14,681 nt of DNA from Thiotrichaceae bacterium (GTDB lineage Bacteria > Pseudomonadota > Gammaproteobacteria > Thiotrichales > Thiotrichaceae): NCBI GenBank assembly GCA_027024625.1, contig JALVRY010000240.1:1-14681 (forward strand), in the 5' to 3' direction. Every line of letters starts with the position of its first letter. Positions within the stretch are counted from its first letter, which is position 1. Of the stretch, positions 7,469-13,810 are shown one piece after another. Both the position numbers and the translations under genes were made by a program. Under the pieces are notes generated by a model. The model did no database searches. It saw only the letters and a program-made list of their open reading frames with translations, and had not been told where the DNA came from.

Positions 7469-7473
7469 TCCTT
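7469..7473 (-). promoter_or_regulatory. Ribosome binding site fixing the META lipoprotein start
   Basis: AAGGA on the minus strand overlaps the stop codon of the upstream carboxypeptidase gene and sits 8 nt before ATG 7460. It decides for the shorter start over the in-frame ATG at 7481, which lies inside the upstream gene. Confidence 0.7.
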
Positions 7474-8260
7474 AATGACAATTTCTTGCAATACCGAGTA
7501 CATATTTCCCGACAATATCAACTTTTCCCGCTGCCTTAGCACCTTTAAAGCCAGAAAAATCCGTTGCTTTAAGGTGCAAACGTGCAAATTCTGTATATCC
7601 ACTTGCAAGTGGAATATATGACCAATGCCATTTTTCTTCTTCGTAACCACTACGACGGTCTTTTACCTTATTAGTATAAACTTGGCAAAAGCCATATCGA
7701 CTCGCATTGTTTTGTAGCCACTTATACAATGCTAAACCTTTGCCACTAGCAAACCAGCTATTTTCAAATGAGTTTAAATCAATATCAGTTCCCCAGTGGT
7801 GACGAGAACTCCCTGGCATAGAGCTATAACGCAATATTTTTTTCGCTCGCCGTGTTGGATCTGCAATACTTTTTGCCAAATTTTGTCCACCTACCCTTGT
7901 TTGTCCTGTCCATTTTCTTTCCCAAATATCTTTTTGGTAGTTAAAATTCCGAGTCGCAGAACGAATTTTTAGTTGAATACCATCTCGCATTGCTGCTTCA
8001 TACATTTCTTTAAATTTTTGATAGGCTTCCCGTTGCAGGTAAAGCCCCGCTCTATCTGCATGTTTACTTGATATTTTTACAAAATCGGGGTTGGCACTGT
8101 GGTCAAACTTCCCCATAACATCGGGGTTAGCACTGGGGTCAAACTTCCCCATAACAAAGTCAAGTGGTGTTATTGGTGCATGTCGATTTGGTTCAGCAGA
8201 TGTGCTTGCATTCATAAATAATAGAATAAAAAATAGTGAGATAAATTTTAGTATTTTCAT
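7472..8260 (-). CDS. M15B-family D-alanyl-D-alanine carboxypeptidase (VanY-like)
   Basis: This zinc peptidase trims the terminal D-Ala of peptidoglycan stem peptides in the periplasm. The 262-aa protein has a signal peptide (1-22, [15 protein letters not shown] core). Zinc and catalytic residues are in [12 protein letters not shown] (H154, D161) and EEEKWHW (E209, H212), the M15 pattern. Residues about 37-60 contain an in-frame duplication of a 12-aa unit ([12 protein letters not shown] then [12 protein letters not shown]) encoded by two tandem 36-bp copies; relatives should have one copy. Its ATG overlaps the ispF stop as ATGA, with no good Shine-Dalgarno of its own, so translation is probably coupled to ispF. 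VanY-type enzymes can act in vancomycin resistance, but nothing here points to that; a housekeeping wall role is more likely. Confidence 0.92.
   Translation of the reverse strand: MKILKFISLFFILLFMNASTSAEPNRHAPITPLDFVMGKFDPSANPDVMGKFDHSANPDFVKISSKHADRAGLYLQREAYQKFKEMYEAAMRDGIQLKIRSATRNFNYQKDIWERKWTGQTRVGGQNLAKSIADPTRRAKKILRYSSMPGSSRHHWGTDIDLNSFENSWFASGKGLALYKWLQNNASRYGFCQVYTNKVKDRRSGYEEEKWHWSYIPLASGYTEFARLHLKATDFSGFKGAKAAGKVDIVGKYVLGIARNCH
8085..8156 (-). repeat. Two-copy 36-bp tandem repeat inside the carboxypeptidase gene
   Basis: Copies at 8085-8120 and 8121-8156 match at 34 of 36 positions. The unit is a multiple of three, so it adds 12 residues without changing frame. It lies between the signal peptide and the catalytic domain. 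Confidence 0.95.
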
Positions 8261-8739
8261 AATTGATTCGTTTTAATAAGAAGCGTAACCGCATGAGCTG
8301 CAACCCCTTCTTGCCGCCCTGCGAAGCCTAGTTTTTCGGTTGTTGTTGCTTTTACATTCACCTGAGAGATGTCACAGGCTAAATCTTGAGACAGGTTTTC
8401 TCGCATATGTTCAATATGATTTGCCATTTTTGGAGCTTGAGCGATGATCGTACAATCAATATTACCAAGTTGATAATCACGCTCCTGCAATAAACCAACC
8501 ACATGCCGAAGCAATATACGGCTATCAATATTTTCAAACTCATCCGATGTATCGGGAAAATGCTTACCAATATCGCCAAGAGCTAATGCACCAAGCAAAG
8601 CATCACAAATTGCATGAATTAATACATCACCATCAGAATGAGCAGCAAAAGCATGATGATGAGGAATAGTCACACCACCCAATACAATATGATCACCTTC
8701 CGTAAATGCATGAACATCGTAACCGTACCCTATTCTCAT
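8257..8739 (-). CDS. ispF: 2-C-methyl-D-erythritol 2,4-cyclodiphosphate synthase
   Basis: IspF cyclises CDP-methylerythritol 2-phosphate to the cyclodiphosphate with loss of CMP, in the MEP isoprenoid pathway. The 160-aa protein is full length. The metal ligands are D8 and H10 (GYDVH) and H42; other signatures are HSDGDVL (34-40) and the nucleotide-binding [13 protein letters not shown] (130-142). ATG 8739 overlaps the ispD stop as ATGA and has a strong AAGGAG 5 nt upstream (8745-8750). It works directly after the ispD product's next step (IspE is not in the window). Confidence 0.98.
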   Translation of the reverse strand: MRIGYGYDVHAFTEGDHIVLGGVTIPHHHAFAAHSDGDVLIHAICDALLGALALGDIGKHFPDTSDEFENIDSRILLRHVVGLLQERDYQLGNIDCTIIAQAPKMANHIEHMRENLSQDLACDISQVNVKATTTEKLGFAGRQEGVAAHAVTLLIKTNQL

Positions 8740-9455
8740 AAGGACTCCTTACCCCTAGACAAGAAAAACTCAGCCAATGCCAAATCACTGGGTTTAGTTA
8801 TTTTAATATTGCTTGCATTCCCCTCGATAAGCTGAGCAGCTAACCCCATATTTTCTATGGCAGAAGCATCATCTGTAATCGCTACATTATTATCCAAAGC
8901 TTGCTGTAAAGCATCGTGCAATAAGGCAAAACGGAACATTTGTGGGGTAAGAGCATGCCATAGGTTTTCTCGATTTTCAGTATGAGAAATAATCGGCTGC
9001 TTATCAAACGAACGCTTCATTGTATCTCTAACAGGGCTAGCTAAAATACCCCCAACCGCACTGTTATCTAATTCATCAATTAACCGATCAATATCAGCTT
9101 GTGATAAACAAGGGCGAGCCGCATCGTGAACCATCACCCAGCTATCATCTGCTAATGCCATGTCCGTTTCTAAATAATTAAGTGCATTTAGTACCGAATC
9201 ACTCCGTTCTTTGCCACCTGCGACTGTATACAATGGCTTATCACAGTTGATAATCAACTCTGCCCAGTAAGGATCATCGACATTAAGAGAAAGAATAATA
9301 CCCGTTATTTTTGGATGCTCCGCAAAACAATCAATAGTATGTTCTATGACGGTTTGATCTAATAAAGGAAGGTATTGCTTAGGTCGGTCCGCCTGCATTC
9401 GTTTACCCACACCCGCAGCAGGTATAACCACCCATATTTCTGCGTTATTCAACAT
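8736..9455 (-). CDS. ispD: 2-C-methyl-D-erythritol 4-phosphate cytidylyltransferase
   Basis: IspD couples CTP and methylerythritol 4-phosphate to CDP-methylerythritol. The 239-aa protein shows the nucleotidyltransferase P-loop-like PAAGVGKRM (12-20), RPKQY (24-28), GGKERSDSV (80-88) and VHDAARP (109-115, metal D111). Near the C-terminus NIKITKPSD is the usual family ending. Length is normal. The start at 9455 lies 11 nt inside ftsB, and its own stop overlaps ispF by 4 nt, so ftsB-ispD-ispF is a tightly coupled unit as in many Gammaproteobacteria. Confidence 0.98.
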   Translation of the reverse strand: MLNNAEIWVVIPAAGVGKRMQADRPKQYLPLLDQTVIEHTIDCFAEHPKITGIILSLNVDDPYWAELIINCDKPLYTVAGGKERSDSVLNALNYLETDMALADDSWVMVHDAARPCLSQADIDRLIDELDNSAVGGILASPVRDTMKRSFDKQPIISHTENRENLWHALTPQMFRFALLHDALQQALDNNVAITDDASAIENMGLAAQLIEGNASNIKITKPSDLALAEFFLSRGKESL

Positions 9456-9777
9456 TTGATTGCGTTGCTGGTGTTGGTTTTACAGGCTTCTTTTGATCTT
9501 TTAATATGACGTGATAAAAAGTTTCACCGCGTCGAATCATACCTAGCTCATCACGAGCATATTCTTCAATCGCATCATCCTTGGTGCTTAAACCAATAAC
9601 TTCAGCCTCTAACTTACGATTTCTCTCTGATTGCTCATCATTTGCTGCATTTTGTGTTTCTATTTGTTTTTCTAAATACCAAATATCAGGATAACTTCCC
9701 TGCCCCATCCACAAACGGGCAAATAACAGAAGTAATAGAACACTAAAAATAATTATCAGTAATTTCATTTTCATCAT
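9445..9777 (-). CDS. ftsB: Cell division protein FtsB
   Basis: FtsB is a small bitopic protein that joins FtsL and FtsQ in the divisome and helps activate septal wall synthesis. The 110-aa protein has a short cytoplasmic N-terminus, one membrane helix (about 5-23, LLIIIFSVLLLLLFARLW), a periplasmic coiled-coil region (about 35-65) and the conserved segment IEEYARDELGMIRRGETFYHV. Position before ispD-ispF supports the call. Two adjacent ATGs (9777 and 9774) and a third at 9768 are possible starts; none has a strong Shine-Dalgarno. The second ATG overlaps the TGA of a possible upstream 37-aa ORF as TGATG. The C-terminal tail is Pro/Lys/Thr rich. Confidence 0.95.
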   Translation of the reverse strand: MMKMKLLIIIFSVLLLLLFARLWMGQGSYPDIWYLEKQIETQNAANDEQSERNRKLEAEVIGLSTKDDAIEEYARDELGMIRRGETFYHVILKDQKKPVKPTPATQSNVE

Positions 9778-9887
9778 TGAATATCAAGGCAATTACCAAA
9801 TGATAGCGTATTTTCACTTGCTTTATGAGTTATTTTGGGAACTTTACATTTACCGCAGAAAACGGCACTTAGGAGGAAGAAAAACAT
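9774..9887 (-). CDS. Possible 37-aa small membrane ORF upstream of ftsB
   Basis: ATG 9887 opens a frame of 37 codons that ends in TGA at 9774-9776, sharing one base with the second ftsB ATG (TGATG). The peptide starts with a hydrophobic segment (MFFFLLSAVF) followed by CGKC and a polar tail. There is no Shine-Dalgarno, and the 5' end lies in the inverted repeat arm 9886-9907, so it may be a chance frame in repeat-derived DNA. I do not recognise it. It is listed because of the hydrophobic leader and the exact junction with ftsB. Confidence 0.2.
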   Translation of the reverse strand: MFFFLLSAVFCGKCKVPKITHKASENTLSFGNCLDIQ

Positions 9888-10089
9888 ATAGATAAGCACA
9901 GATAGAGGTATTTATAATATTTCCCTATTCAATAAAACATAAAATGAAACAACTAATTCTACTTATCATTCCGAGGGCGTGGTGTGATAAATAAAGCTAG
10001 CATATTCGTAGTGGAGCGGGCAGAACATCTAATTTGGAGGAGAGATGATTGCTCTTTTCATTTTATGCTCTATCTGTGCTTATCTATAT
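9886..10089. repeat. Long-range inverted repeat, MITE-like or dispersed intergenic repeat
   Basis: The 22-nt arm at 9886-9907 (core AGATAAGCACAGATAGAG) is a perfect reverse complement of 10068-10089. Next to it, 12 nt at 9938-9949 (CATAAAATGAAA) pair exactly with 10056-10067. On the left the two blocks are 30 nt apart, on the right they are adjacent, so the left copy looks interrupted. The flanks outside the 22-nt arms also share weaker similarity. This suggests two inverted, diverged copies of one repeat. No target-site duplication or transposase is visible. Confidence 0.75.
10036..10042 (+). promoter_or_regulatory. Strong Shine-Dalgarno before the 51-codon small ORF
   Basis: GGAGGAG precedes ATG 10045 (GGAGG ends 4 nt before it). 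It is among the strongest ribosome binding sites in the window, while the following response regulator has none of note. Confidence 0.6.
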
Positions 10090-10200
10090 AGTTTCCTTAA
10101 CTGCTTTGATGAGGATCATTGTGCCCTAGCTAACATTACCAAAGCCTTACGATATTATTACAAAAATTTAATGTTTAATTTTCCAGAACTAAGCACATAA
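10045..10200 (+). CDS. Candidate 51-aa small membrane protein upstream of the response regulator
   Basis: ATG 10045 follows GGAGGAG and opens 51 codons to TAA 10200, ending 7 nt before the response regulator ATG. The first half is hydrophobic (MIALFILCSICAYLYSFL), able to form one membrane helix. The second half is polar with aromatic residues and ends NFPELST. Three cysteines occur in the first 20 residues and a fourth near position 27. The response regulator lacks a clear Shine-Dalgarno, so this ORF could be a leader that feeds ribosomes to it, or a small membrane partner of the sensor kinase. Against it, codons 4-15 fall in the inverted repeat copy, so the frame might be incidental. I recognise no family. 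Confidence 0.45.
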   Translation: MIALFILCSICAYLYSFLNCFDEDHCALANITKALRYYYKNLMFNFPELST

Positions 10201-10207
10201 TCTAAGT

Positions 10208-10891
10208 ATGCGTATATTAATAGTTGAAGATGATACACAAACTGCCGACTTTATTTGTAAAGGTCTCAGACAAACGGGTCATACAGTAGACCATGCAGAT
10301 AATGGTGCGGATGGCTTACATCTAGCATTAACCGAAGAATACGATGTTTTAGTATTAGATCGGATGCTACCCGAGCTAGATGGCTTGTCCATAATCAAAA
10401 CAATCCGAGATAAAGGGTTAAAAACACCTGCTTTAATACTCAGCGCCTTAGGTGATGTTGATCACCGTGTTGAAGGCCTAGAAGCAGGCGGTGATGACTA
10501 TCTCGTAAAGCCGTATGCCTTTAGTGAGCTACTCGCGAGACTACAAGCACTCGTGCGTCGTATACAGCCGGAGCAAGCTGAGACTCAGTTACAGGTTGGC
10601 GATTTAACGATGAACCTGATTAAGCACCAAGTTACCCGTGCTGGGGAAGTCATTAACTTACAGCCTCGTGAATTTACCTTGCTAGAAGTATTAATGCGAC
10701 ATACTAACGAAGTTGTTACACGAACGATGCTACTCGAAAAGGTTTGGGACTATCATTTTGACCCACAAACCAATGTTATAGATGTACATATCAGTCGCCT
10801 ACGCAATAAAATAGACAAAGGTTTTGATACTTCACTACTACGCACGGTTCGCGGTGCAGGATATATGATTCATGATCCACAAACTGCTTAG
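10208..10891 (+). CDS. OmpR/PhoB-family response regulator
   Basis: This is a 227-aa transcription regulator. The receiver domain (1-115) has acidic residues D8 and D9, phosphoacceptor D51 (VLVLDRMLP), S79 in the T/S switch position and K101 (LVKPYAF). The winged-helix DNA-binding domain (about 128-225) has the OmpR signatures LQPREFTLLEVL, VWDYHFDPQTNVIDVHISRLRNKID and the terminal TVRGAGYMI. It is closest in style to the CusR/QseB group; the target genes are not evident. No good Shine-Dalgarno precedes the ATG, which lies 7 nt after a candidate small ORF. Its 3' end overlaps the kinase gene by 20 nt, so the pair is cotranscribed and coupled. Confidence 0.95.
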   Translation: MRILIVEDDTQTADFICKGLRQTGHTVDHADNGADGLHLALTEEYDVLVLDRMLPELDGLSIIKTIRDKGLKTPALILSALGDVDHRVEGLEAGGDDYLVKPYAFSELLARLQALVRRIQPEQAETQLQVGDLTMNLIKHQVTRAGEVINLQPREFTLLEVLMRHTNEVVTRTMLLEKVWDYHFDPQTNVIDVHISRLRNKIDKGFDTSLLRTVRGAGYMIHDPQTA

Positions 10892-12254
10892 TACAACGGC
10901 ATTTCGTCTATCATTAATCTATGCCATTGTATTCAGTTTGATTGCAGCGGCTGCCTTGGTCTTAGCCTATTGGTTTTCTGCCAAACAAATTAGCCAACAA
11001 ACGGATGATCGCTTACAACTAGAAACTAATGTCTTACTCAGCAAGTATTACACAGGCAGCTTTTCAGACCTTAACCGTAAAATACAACGTCGTACTAAAT
11101 ATATTGGTCAGCAATTTTTTATTTACTCTTTGATCAACCGCCGTGACCACGATTTTTTTGAGCATATATCACCAAACTTATCAGGGACGCGACCCGTTTT
11201 TGCCACATTACCCATTGAGTCAATCACACATATTCAGTCCTCTCCCAGCCAAAAACAAAATGCTCGAGTGTTAATTACACCCTTACCCAATAACTACCAA
11301 TTGTTGGTTGGTACAGATTTAAGTGAGCAAGCCTACCTACTCAATCGAATTGCGACTATTTTATTTATTGCTATCTTGATTATTTTCACTGCCTCACTGA
11401 TTGGAGGAATTTGGATTGGACACCGTGTAATTAAACGACTCGACGTTATCCGCCGTACTGCTAAAGAAATCATTGATGGAGACCTTAGTCAACGTATCCC
11501 CATCCATGAACAGCAGGATGAATACGATAAGTTAAGCATTGTGCTCAATCAAATGCTAATTCAACTCGAAAAATCCATGCAAAGTATGCGTGAAGTTACC
11601 GATAATCTCGCTCATGACTTACGTAATCCATTAAATCGACTACGCCACCGGCTCGAAACAATTCAGTATCAACAGCCCGATACTAAGAATTATAAACAAG
11701 AACTGGCAACTGCCATTGAAGATGTTGATGTAATTGTTGCAACATTTAATGCACTATTGAATATCGCGCAAATAGAAGCCAATGCCCAGCATGATCATTG
11801 GGTAAATGTTGATATTACCGCTCTAATCAATGACCTTGGCGAACTTTATACCTTGCTTGCAGAGGAAAAACGAATAAGCTTGAACTATAAGACAGCAGAG
11901 AATCTTTTCCTTCATGGGGATAAACAATTACTTGCCCAAGCACTAAGTAATTTGTTGGATAATGCTGTAAAATATACGCCTGAAGGCGGTACACTCAAAT
12001 TAAATGCCTATAAAGAAAAAAATCAACTGATTATCACAATCAGCGATACTGGCATTGGCATTCCCAACGATCAATACGAGAATGTATTCCGACGTTTTAC
12101 ACGCTTGGACAATGTAAGAAATACTGCAGGAAATGGGCTAGGTTTAAGTCTAGTCAAGGCGGTCACTGATTTGCATCATGCAGAAATTGAATTAAGCGAT
12201 AACCAACCTGGCTTAAAGGTTAAACTATTATTTGATACATCCGCGCAAAACTGA
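10872..12254 (+). CDS. Sensor histidine kinase (HAMP, HisKA, HATPase)
   Basis: This 460-aa inner-membrane kinase partners the preceding regulator. Membrane helices lie at about 12-35 and 160-183, framing a periplasmic sensor region of about 120 residues with no domain I recognise. A HAMP domain follows (about 184-236). The H-box is LAHDLRNPLNRLR with phosphoacceptor H248. The ATPase domain has the N-box NLLDNAVKYTPEGG (360-373), G1 DTGIGIP (392-398) and G2 GNGLGLSLV (420-428). Architecture and length match the QseC/CusS-type kinases. The H-box reads HDLRNPL, where HELRTPL is more usual, a variant common in this subgroup. The stimulus cannot be inferred; no transporter or efflux gene is next to it. 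Confidence 0.95.
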   Translation: MIHKLLSTTAFRLSLIYAIVFSLIAAAALVLAYWFSAKQISQQTDDRLQLETNVLLSKYYTGSFSDLNRKIQRRTKYIGQQFFIYSLINRRDHDFFEHISPNLSGTRPVFATLPIESITHIQSSPSQKQNARVLITPLPNNYQLLVGTDLSEQAYLLNRIATILFIAILIIFTASLIGGIWIGHRVIKRLDVIRRTAKEIIDGDLSQRIPIHEQQDEYDKLSIVLNQMLIQLEKSMQSMREVTDNLAHDLRNPLNRLRHRLETIQYQQPDTKNYKQELATAIEDVDVIVATFNALLNIAQIEANAQHDHWVNVDITALINDLGELYTLLAEEKRISLNYKTAENLFLHGDKQLLAQALSNLLDNAVKYTPEGGTLKLNAYKEKNQLIITISDTGIGIPNDQYENVFRRFTRLDNVRNTAGNGLGLSLVKAVTDLHHAEIELSDNQPGLKVKLLFDTSAQN

Positions 12255-12272
12255 CCAAGCAGTTTTACGCGG
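12241..12272. terminator. Hairpin at the kinase 3' end, possible bidirectional terminator
   Basis: CCGCG-C-AAAACT (12241-12252) pairs with AGTTTT-A-CGCGG (12261-12272): 5 bp, one mismatch, then 6 bp, around an 8-nt loop. It spans the kinase stop codon and lies 19 nt past the end of the convergent GTPase gene. A run of A/T follows on both sides but there is no clean T-tract, so efficiency is uncertain. Confidence 0.5.
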
Positions 12273-12290
12273 GAGAAGATAAAAGTATTT

Positions 12291-13718
12291 CTAGTCCGTT
12301 TTTTTGATGGAGCCCGATGGATTTGTAAAACGGTCATTCAATTTTTGTACAAAGTTATCGATGGTGTCGCGGATACCATCCAATTTATGTTGTACTCGAC
12401 CATTCCAGCCAACAGGGTTGAAGTGAAAAAGACTTCTCCACCAACGCGTATTTTTCACAAATGCCTGCGAAAGATGTCCGTAAACTTCAGTATCACTAAG
12501 ACTTACTGCTATTTTCTTTGCTACTTTCTTGCGTACATAAAAATGAATAACAAATAAAGTAGCAATGGTTGCTGCGACAATTGCCCATACAATATTAGGC
12601 GAATCAGCCCAAGGTGGAGAAAACAATGCACCTTCCCAATAGCCCATAGCAATTGAACCCGCAATTGCAGAACCAAACAATAAGGCAAAAATAATTCCAT
12701 CAAAGATTAGCACACGTTTTTTCCAATGCTGTAAAGCAACACGTAAACGAGGTACTGCATGTTGCTCAATTTGATTAGTCAAAGACTCCATTGAACCAAT
12801 AATACGGTAAATACGCTCAACACTAATACTATCAATTCGGCTTAATATTCGTTTGTAATCCGCATCACGTTTCGCAACATATCTCGCCCAAACATTTTCA
12901 TCTGCAACGGGTTCTGCTAATTTATCATTAAACAACACACGAAAATCACCTGACCCTAAACCACTTTGTACCAATGCCTTTTGCCAAGAAGCAACAATAT
13001 CTTCAAGATTGTCATCTTTCGCCGAAGTGTCAATTTGATTTAAGACAAAGACAAATTTATTGCTATCATTTCGACGCTGAGTACCGCGCACTAAATGCTC
13101 CAGTGTATCTTGCATCGCACCTGGCTCTGGATGTCTCGCATCAAAAAACACTAAGACTAAATCAGATAATTCAATAATATGGTCTGTAATTTTAAGCGTT
13201 GATTTACGTTGCTCATCAGCATCAAAACCGGGTGAGTCAATAAAGATTTTACCCTTTAGCTTTTCACTTGGTGTCGCCTTCATTTGCAGATAGCTATCTA
13301 TTCTCGCTCCCTCCCCTGAGGATACATTTTCTATATCTTCACTGATTTGATAAAAAGGAAAACGAGGGTCGCCATCAAGGGCAATACCGGGCAATGTTCT
13401 CTCGGTTGAATCTGGACTATATGTAATAACAGTAAAGCGATCATCAACCGCCTGATTGCCTGTATCCTGTAAGCTCGTTTCTAAATAGCTATTGATAAAA
13501 CTAGACTTACCTGCTGAGAATGTTCCAAGAATCGACACCAGCGGCCACCAAGAAATTTGAGTGGCATAAGATTCACCCGCTGTTAGCAAGCCCATTTTAA
13601 TGGCAACTGCATCTAGCTCACGATACTGATCAACAACGCGAACTAAAATAGGGTTTTCACGCTTTAGTTGCTGTTGCAACCGAGTAATGCGGTTTTGCAT
13701 TCGCTTCGCTGGAGTCAT
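12291..13718 (-). CDS. Dynamin-like membrane GTPase
   Basis: This 475-aa protein carries a dynamin-family G domain and two membrane helices. G1 is GTFSAGKSS (65-73), the G2 threonine lies in DDRFTVIT (about 96), G3 is DSPGF (161-165) and G4 is NQID (227-230). A helical region (about 280-335) follows, then membrane segments at about 336-358 and 376-395, and a basic helical C-terminus. The SAGKSS P-loop and membrane anchoring are typical of bacterial dynamin-like or EHD-like GTPases, which are thought to act in membrane remodelling or chromosome-related roles; the precise job here is unknown. ATG 13718 has AGGA 7 nt upstream. It lies 92 nt downstream of a TPR protein gene in the same direction and may share its transcript. 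Confidence 0.88.
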   Translation of the reverse strand: MTPAKRMQNRITRLQQQLKRENPILVRVVDQYRELDAVAIKMGLLTAGESYATQISWWPLVSILGTFSAGKSSFINSYLETSLQDTGNQAVDDRFTVITYSPDSTERTLPGIALDGDPRFPFYQISEDIENVSSGEGARIDSYLQMKATPSEKLKGKIFIDSPGFDADEQRKSTLKITDHIIELSDLVLVFFDARHPEPGAMQDTLEHLVRGTQRRNDSNKFVFVLNQIDTSAKDDNLEDIVASWQKALVQSGLGSGDFRVLFNDKLAEPVADENVWARYVAKRDADYKRILSRIDSISVERIYRIIGSMESLTNQIEQHAVPRLRVALQHWKKRVLIFDGIIFALLFGSAIAGSIAMGYWEGALFSPPWADSPNIVWAIVAATIATLFVIHFYVRKKVAKKIAVSLSDTEVYGHLSQAFVKNTRWWRSLFHFNPVGWNGRVQHKLDGIRDTIDNFVQKLNDRFTNPSGSIKKTD

Positions 13719-13772
13719 AAGAATTTCCTACTAATGAAAAGAAGCCTAATTTAATTCATAAACTATTAATGA

Positions 13773-13798
13773 GGCTGTACCAACCATGTAGCACAGCC
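13773..13798. terminator. Weak hairpin between the TPR gene and the GTPase gene
   Basis: GGCTGT (13773-13778) and ACAGCC (13793-13798) form a 6-bp GC-rich stem 13 nt after the TPR gene stop, with a 14-nt loop. The sequence after it on the minus strand is AT-rich but lacks a T-run. It may attenuate rather than terminate read-through into the GTPase gene. Confidence 0.25.
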
Positions 13799-13810
13799 AA
13801 ACATGCTAGC

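Larger units (their letters stand above)
9778..10207. other. 430-bp intergenic region between divergent ftsB operon and two-component system
   Basis: This gap holds no large gene. It carries the 22-bp inverted repeat (9886-9907 with 10068-10089), a second 12-bp inverted match (9938-9949 with 10056-10067), one candidate small ORF per strand, and presumably the promoters of both operons. I could not fix a convincing -35/-10 pair in it. The left arm and its flank (ACCGCAGAAAACGGC, then ATAAGCACAGATAG) resemble dispersed intergenic repeats of the CCGCAGA / CACAGAT type seen in many environmental bacteria; that is pattern memory and not a match I could test. Confidence 0.5.

Noticed and set aside
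7472..8260. Vancomycin resistance function for the VanY-like peptidase.
   Set aside because: No vanH/A/X or vanR/S genes nearby and the gene sits in a housekeeping envelope operon; the two-component system in the window is a separate, divergent unit.
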